Part shown: in pieces, positions 57,936 to 64,000 of the stretch | How the letters are laid out: every line of letters starts with the position of its first letter | How positions within the stretch are numbered: the first letter of the stretch is position 1 | Assembly (NCBI GenBank): GCA_024449915.1 | Contig: JAMZAV010000648.1 | Span: 400,054 to 464,053 of the forward strand | Source of the DNA: Sweltsa coloradensis | Taxonomy: Eukaryota > Arthropoda > Insecta > Plecoptera > Chloroperlidae | Length of the DNA stretch: 64,000 bases | Direction of reading: 5' to 3' | Notes under the pieces: model-generated | Told to the model about the DNA's origin: nothing | Database searches by the model: none | What the model saw: the letters and a program-made list of their open reading frames with translations, nothing else | Made by a program: the position numbers and the translations under genes

Positions 57936-59622
57936 CATAAATGTATTTGGATGGGACAGTGAGAAATTATAGACCAGTTTCAATACTTAATGCTTTTTCA
58001 AAGGTGTTTGAAAGAGTAATGTATAATAGATTGTCCGAATACTTAGAGTCAAATGAGATAATAGCAAAAGAACAACATGGATTCAGAGAAAAGAGATCAA
58101 CTGAAACAGCTCTTGCTGCCTTCATTGACAATGTTGTAACAGCGCTTGATCAGAAAAAAACACCAGTAGCCATTTATATGGATCTTTCAAAAGCTTTTGA
58201 CTGTGTGGAGTATAATACATTAATAAGTAAACTGTTTTCATATGGAATTAAGGGAAATGCCCTGCAATGGATATTTTCGTATCTACATGGAAGGACGCAA
58301 TATGTAGAAATTTCTGACCATTTGAACAAAAAAACTAAATCTGAGAGGAAATATATTAAACTGGGAGTACCACAAGGATCAATACTAGGGCCTTTGTTTT
58401 TCAATATACTAATAAATGACATGCCATGTGCAATAAGTGAAGGGGATATGCTTCTGTATGCAGATGACGCAACCACCACCCTTGCTCATGCACTTATAGA
58501 AACATTAGAAAAGACCGCTTTTATCAGTTTTAACGAAGTGGCGCAGTGGCTGCAACCAAATAACCTAATAATGAATAATAAGAAAACTAAATGTATGATA
58601 TTCCCAAGGAAAAATATGGAAGATCAAAATATTTGTATCAGGTTGTGTGATGAAGACCTTCCTATTGAACAAATAGACACAGCAAAGTTCTTAGGACTGT
58701 ATATTGACAAGTGCTTATCGTGGGACATCCACACTGATTATGTAGCAAATAAAATAAGCTCCAATATATATGTCTTACGTAAAATGAAAATATATGCAGA
58801 TAGAAGTTTGCTGTTAGTAGTGTACTATGCCCTGATTGAGTCACATTTGAGCTATGGATTAATAGCGTGGGGTAATACATCAAAAAACAATTTTCATAAG
58901 ATCTTTGTCATGCAAAAAAAAGCTTTAAGAATACTAGATAAAATTAAGAAAGGGGATACATGTAGAGGACATTTCAAAACATTGAATATTCTTACTCTTG
59001 CATGCCTCTATATTTACAAAGTAATATTATTTTTAATTAATCATAGGGGAGATATAAAAAAAACATCAATATTCATAATTACAATACTAGGAGGAAAAAT
59101 GATATATTTGTGACATCCCATAGGCTGGCTGTATATGAGAAAAGCCCCACATATGCAGGAATAATCCTTTTTAATAAGCTACCTGCCATTATCAAAAAGA
59201 AACCAACTGATACATTTAAAAAGATCTTAGAACATTTCTTGTTGAAAAAGAATACTACAATATTGAGGAGTTCTTGGCGGACAATAATATGTCTTGACAA
59301 TACCATTTATTTTGCATATTATAGATGCCTAGACTTATATTATCTAGTAGCCTATCTTATATTAGTGTAAAAGTATATATTTTTATTGTGTATTATTGTA
59401 TTGTTGTAAAAGTGTATTTTGTAATTAATGTAAATTAGTTTTAGTATTTTCTATACATCCTAATATTCAGTCTTAGTCTTTTGAAAAGACGTGTTTAATA
59501 GCTAGCTAGCTTATAATGTAATGTTTAGAACTTGTTTACCTTGTCATAACATTGTAACAATATATGCTAGTATTAGGTATACAAAACAAGACAATAAAAT
59601 GAAAATGAAATGAAATATCTAG
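57936..59622 (+). mobile_element. LINE B, 5'-truncated, inserted in LINE A
   Basis: Opposite in orientation to LINE A. Carries most of a reverse transcriptase, a 3' UTR and an A-rich tail of ATGAAA units ending near 59622. A second, shorter copy is at 51912-52684. Confidence 0.8.
57941..59113 (+). pseudogene. LINE B reverse transcriptase, partial and frameshifted
   Basis: A 390-aa open frame with NYRPVSILNAFSKVFE, EQHGFREKRSTETALA, the catalytic box MDLSKAFDCVE, LGVPQGSILGPLFFN and YADDAT, followed by the thumb and RKMKIYADRSLLLVVYYALI. At an A8 run (about 59056-59063) the frame shifts. The continuation NIHNYNTRRKNDIF, then AVYEKSP, lies in another frame up to about 59280, with a further shift near 59225. 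The N-terminal endonuclease is missing. The motifs place it among non-LTR elements of the Jockey/CR1-like assemblage; a finer class is not claimed. Confidence 0.85.
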
Positions 59623-59831
59623 TGATTTAAAATATTCTTTACATGAGTCGGTTGTTTTAAGGTTTAATATATACCGTATTGCTTTCTTTTGAAGCCTGAA
59701 AATTTTGAGAGTGTTTTTCTTGCTGCTATTTCCCCAGATGAGTATGCCATAATTTATATATGATTCAATAAGTGCATGGTATGCAGACTTTAGTAAACTC
59801 ATGTTGCAGTATTGTTTTAGTTGTTTTTATA

Positions 59832-61893
59832 ACAAAACACACATAACAAAAACTTGTAGAAATACAGCCAAACCTTACACACTCAAAAGGAATGAGATCT
59901 AAAAAAAGGGCCAAGCTCATCTACCCTTCCACATAAACGTACAGTGTCCCATAACAGCATCCTCGAAAAGCTTTTCAAAATAGAATTTGCGATTATTAAT
60001 TTAACGTAATAGTTTATCAAAGTTCTTTTTTTTGTAATTAATTTAAACGTAAACATGCAAATTCTATTTTGCCAAGCTTTTTGAGGATGCTGTTATGGGA
60101 CACTGTACGTTTATGTGGAAGGGTAGATGAGCTTGGCCCTTTTTTTAGATCTCATTCCTTTTGAGTGTGTAAGGTTTGGCTGTATTTCTACAAGTTTTTG
60201 TTATGTGTGTGATCTCATTACTTTTTCAAGTTCCATTACAAAATTATTTGCTAAAATATATATTTTTATCAAAGTTGATTTAAATTCTATGGTATTAGCA
60301 GTAACAATATAGGATGTAAAATATCTAGACCCGGATTCATGTACATCCTGGGTATAGGTGGTATAACCATGGTATAACGACGGTATAAGGACTGGACCCC
60401 AATTCTTGAGTTCGTGGGAGATGAGTTGAAAACGCAATTTGAAAACGAAGTCGTTTTCGTTTTCGAAGGAATTGGTATTCTTGAACGGTATCGTGGAAAA
60501 CGTCATGGGTTGTGAGTTGAAAGCATTGATATTAAACCCCTATAGTAGGCTAGATTAGCAGTCTCCTATACCTCCGCACAGGCACGAGCGTAGCAAATTG
60601 AAGACTCAACCGGCCCATTTCAAGATGGCGATTTGGTGTTTTAATTTATGCTTTTTGAATGCAATAAAGTATTTTACTGGATTGTTTGATATGGTTTTAG
60701 CTTGTGCAGCATGGTATTAAACAAAAGAAACAATACGAAGTGATTGCATAAGGGAATTTAGTAATCATTTGGTGTTAAAGGCTAGTATGCTTACCTGTCA
60801 ACCTGGCGGCAATCTTGAGAACTATTTGGCCACAAATCGCTCCCATTTGATTAACATGTAAACTGTCATTTTAAGATGGCTTCTAATTGTACCGGAAGTG
60901 GACCACCGACTGCTGGTCTAGCCAATTATATAGGATGTCTATGGTTGAAAGAGTATCACGAAATCCAAACACTTTAAAAAGATTTGCGTATAGCAAAGAG
61001 CTCGAAAAAGTTCTATATTTATTCTAGATGGCAGTGCCTTCATAAACGCAGGCCAATCGAAAGACAAGTTGTATGAAATGATTTGATTGTTGCAATTATG
61101 TAAACAAACAGTTGAGCAAGTTCATATCAAAACAATGTTGTGCTGGCATAGGGTTGGCTAGGCTTGTCAAACATGTAATGTAAGTATGAATTTTACTAGT
61201 CCTATAGCCAAATGGAACTTTAGACCTACACTGTTGTATTATAAATAATTTTCTACATCTGGGCCTAGGCCAGGGACGGTTTCTGATTTGTTTTATGAGA
61301 GTATAATGACACCTTTTCTCGTTCCACACAAAGAAGAAAATTTTTAAATGTCCGCCATTTGTTTACGTATCGCACTTTCCCGCCTAACTCTGCTTATACC
61401 GTCAACAAGTGTCAAGTAACTATGGTTACTTGTTGATTATATGCCAAGTGTTTAAGGCTTATTTTAAAACCTTTATTTGGAAGCCTTCCAACAAACTTTT
61501 TCAACTTTTTTTTTCAAAGAGACTATCATTCTATAACCTTAATGTCCATGTAAAATATGAACATTGTAGCCCCACCCGTCTGGTCAGAATCGCGGGCCGA
61601 CGTATTAGATGTTAGCAGTAGCTAGCAGTAGCTAGCAGTAGCTAACATCCTTAAAGTGATTTGAGCATGTTTGAAGACATTTTTTCACCAAGAAGGAATG
61701 GTCGTACCCCAATAAAATTTGGCATGTGTTGTCAGGTACCTAAATCCCCTCGATTGTGATAGTTTTCAAGTTCACATCACGTTACATGACGGCTGGGTAA
61801 CACCTCGAAATCACCCCAACTCTGCTTGGTGTATAAGGTGCTTGAGTGTGTAGCGCACCGCGGCTTGGCTGCGGCGCCCTAACGGGCACCTAG
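59832..61893. mobile_element. Unidentified insertion in LINE A
   Basis: About 2.06 kb between reverse-transcriptase residues KKISSGIS and LKQYCNMSLLKS of LINE A. It contains the 153-bp inverted repeat at one end, a minus-strand family 3 fragment (about 61540-61590) and tandem AGCAGTAGCT units at 61612-61647. No transposase or clear termini, so the class is unknown and it may itself be composite. Confidence 0.5.
59838..60209. repeat. Inverted repeat, 153-bp arms, 66-bp loop
   Basis: Arms 59838-59990 and 60057-60209 are almost perfect complements, with tips CACACATAACAAAAACTTG and its complement; only a few mismatches near the inner ends. Likely a palindromic MITE or a recent fold-back. Confidence 0.85.
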
Positions 61894-62724
61894 ATATACC
61901 TGAACTGATCTTCTTTGCAATGAACTCAACGTGGTCATTCCATGTAAGGTTTTCATCTATGTATATAACCCCAATATTTTTGTTACCCTTACCTGCTCCA
62001 ATCCGTGTTCTCCTATAAATATGTCAACTTCACTACTGCATTTATTACCTGGGCTGAAGACCATTATGTTTGTTTTACTAGAGTTGATTTAAGACAATTG
62101 CTTTCAAATTGTTGCACTACATTATTTGTTTCAACAAAAGTATCAACCTCAAGGCCCTCAATTGTCGTATGAGACATGCTTAGAGTTGAGTCGTCTGCAA
62201 AGAGAGTCAGCTCCCCCTTTAACACTCTCTCTGGAATATCATTGATTAAAGAACAGTGGACCATTTACGGAACCCTGTGGTACCCCATGCTCCATGACCT
62301 GTATTCTAGATTTATAAGTTTGGATTTGACCCTGCCCGTTTTCCTGTTTGATTTCCACATATTGTTTTCTATTTGATAGGTATGACTGAACCCATTTCAG
62401 TGCTACTCCCCTAATGCCGTAGCATTCTAGTTTTTTTATGAGCATGGTATGGTTCACACAATCAAATGCCTTAGATAAATCCATAAATACTGCCATTGTT
62501 TTGTTGTTATTGTCAATGCTTTTGATCGTATTATTTATAAAGTTGGCTGCTGCAGTTATTGTTGACCTTTTTTCCCGAAAGCCATGTTGCTGATTTGAGA
62601 TCAGGTTCCATGATTCCAAAAACTTAGTAATTCTCCTGTTAAAGGCCATTTCAAAAATTTTTGAGAAAGCTGGTAGCAATGCAATTGGTCTAAAGTTCCC
62701 TACATCTACACTATCATTTGTTTT

Positions 62725-62738
62725 GTTGCCATGGCAAC
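62725..62738. promoter_or_regulatory. Perfect RFX X-box palindrome inside family 1 copy 5
   Basis: GTTGCCATGGCAAC, directly at the junction with LINE A. Confidence 0.5.
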
Positions 62739-63034
62739 GAAAAGACGCGCGAAGTTTCTAATGCACTGCCACCTAGAAGTAATCAAAATACTTTTGAGGA
62801 AGCAAGTCTATTTTGTCCAAGGAGTCAAGGTCCTCTAGATGGCGGTGGATTTTATCCACAAAGTAAAGGTTTACCCACGGGTTTACCCAAATACCTTGGC
62901 AATAATAAATAATATTGGAAACATGGCCCTGTGGACAGCGAACGTCGCAAATTTTAAAATTTAAAAAATGTGCAATGTGGGTCTAGCTATAGCACGTGCT
63001 CGCTTATCAACGCGTCCAACTGAGTGTTTCCTAG
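62725..63034 (+). mobile_element. Helentron-like element, family 1, copy 5, 3' part
   Basis: Resumes exactly at the X-box GTTGCCATGGCAAC (62725-62738) and ends GAGTGTTTCCTAG then T. Ten bp further a new family 1 copy starts in the same direction. Confidence 0.75.
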
Positions 63035-63044
63035 TACTATATAA

Positions 63045-63733
63045 TTAAGCGAGCGAAGCGAGCGTTTCTATTTGACTCTGCCGGAAAAAATAGTCACTGG
63101 TTTTGTTTTTTTGTTTTTTTTGTTTGTATGTCTCGCCATAACGTTCGAACGGAGGCTCGGATCGAGTTGAAATTTTGACCATCCGCAAGCTTTGTTCCAG
63201 ATTGAATGCCATTAGTTTTGTGGCAAAATCGTTAAAAAAGTTAAATAGTTACATTAAAGTTAATCGAAAGTTTTTTTTTCAAACTAAACGGCGACAAAAT
63301 CTGAGGTGGCCAAATCATTTAGAATGTCCGTCCGGTCACGAATATGTTAATTTTATTTTGATCCGATAAGTAGTGTAGATGGAAATTACATTATAACAAA
63401 AGTAACGTTAGGCCTACCATGGCAACGAAAACTCGCACGAGGTTCGCACATGCACTGCCACCTAGAAGTAATCAAAATACTATCGAGGAAGCAGTGTATT
63501 ATTTGTTACGTTTTCCCAAAGAAATGATGTCAAGGTCCTCTAGATGGCGGTGGATTTTATCCACGAATAAAAGGTTTACCCAAATAGGCCTACCTTGGCA
63601 ATAATAAATAATATTGGAAACATGGCCCCGTGGACAGCGAACGTCGCAAATTTTACAATTTTAATAAATTGCAATGTGGGTCTAGCTATATCACGTGCTC
63701 GCTTATCAACGCGTCCAACAGAGCGTTTCCTAG
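63045..63733 (+). mobile_element. Helentron-like element, family 1, copy 6
   Basis: Complete element, TTAAGCGAGCGAAGCGAGCG to GAGCGTTTCCTAG then T. Its X-box is interrupted by a GGCC insertion (AGGCCTACCATGGCAACG). Confidence 0.7.
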
Positions 63734-64000
63734 TAATATCATCATAATAGTTGGGTATATTATTATGTTTGAGCGTAAGAATATCCAGAAAATAATTCAT
63801 AAGCAGATTATTATTTATTATATAGTAGTGTATTGTGTCCTACAGTCCTACTACTATAAGTAAAGTTGCCCGCCAAAATTGGTATTGGTCCAAGGAATTA
63901 GCTACTACCAAATTTGAATCTAGAATGTTAGCCTAATTTTTTAAAGTGAAAGGAGTATGTTCATTGTATCAACAAATATTTCGCAACAAATTGATGTAGG
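63734..64000. other. Window end, nothing recognised
   Basis: AT-rich sequence without feature. Confidence 0.4.

Larger units (their letters stand above)
57326..62724 (-). mobile_element. LINE A, 5'-truncated, with nested insertions
   Basis: A minus-strand non-LTR retrotransposon in three pieces. 61894-62724: reverse transcriptase with FRPIALLPAFSKIFE, HGFREKRST, MDLSKAFDCVNH, GVPQGS and FADDS, then a stretch with frameshifts. 59623-59831: SLLKSAYHALIESYINYGIL. 57326-57935: YNTRNKDN to SYLIEKCLYNIDDF, then a 3' UTR with an AAATAC-type tail. The pieces are interrupted by an unidentified insert at about 59832-61893 and by LINE B at 57936-59622. The whole sits inside family 1 copy 5. Confidence 0.75.

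Noticed and set aside
60201..60506. 101-codon minus-strand ORF
   Set aside because: It overlaps the palindrome arm and the unidentified insert in LINE A. It has no recognisable motif or splice context.

Overview
The window is eukaryotic: split genes with GT-AG introns, long introns, and a dense load of DNA transposons and non-LTR retrotransposons. The organism is probably a marine invertebrate animal. The very frequent palindrome TAGGCCTA would fit an echinoderm or relative, but that is inference and cannot be settled here. No prokaryotic feature, CRISPR array or operon is present.

Two host genes can be built exon by exon, both on the minus strand. (1) ACTR1, the dynactin actin-related protein Arp1 (centractin), runs from an ATG at 33574 to a stop at 10581. 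One copy of each exon gives exactly 376 codons, in phase at every junction. A tandem duplication of about 4.5 kb (13986-18490 and 18491-23004) has doubled exons 4 and 5. (2) A CEP152/Asterless-like centriole scaffold gene spans at least 38505-54222 in 11 recognised coding exons, with the 5' start not found. Its phases match throughout, apart from two apparent one-base frameshifts in the 3' exons. Both proteins act at microtubule-organising structures, and the genes are consecutive and co-oriented.

The rest is mostly mobile DNA. There are hAT elements with 8-bp target duplications; one has an intact 648-aa transposase, and its twin in the duplicated segment is frameshifted. There is a Harbinger-like element (TTA duplication), two elements of a TTAA-target family, and at least six LINE fragments. 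Three families of Helentron-like non-autonomous elements share one architecture: a 5' motif repeated in inverted form shortly before the 3' end, usually a small 3' hairpin, and a terminal CTAG always followed by T.

Layout: 1-10.5 kb, intergenic with transposons; 10.6-33.6 kb, ACTR1 with transposon-filled introns; 33.6-38.5 kb, intergenic repeats; 38.5-54.2 kb, CEP152-like gene with Helentron-like, hAT and LINE insertions; 54.2-64 kb, intergenic, dominated by a four-level nest of insertions (56.97-63.03 kb). One Helentron-like family carries a perfect 14-bp RFX X-box palindrome into intronic and intergenic positions, including introns of both host genes.
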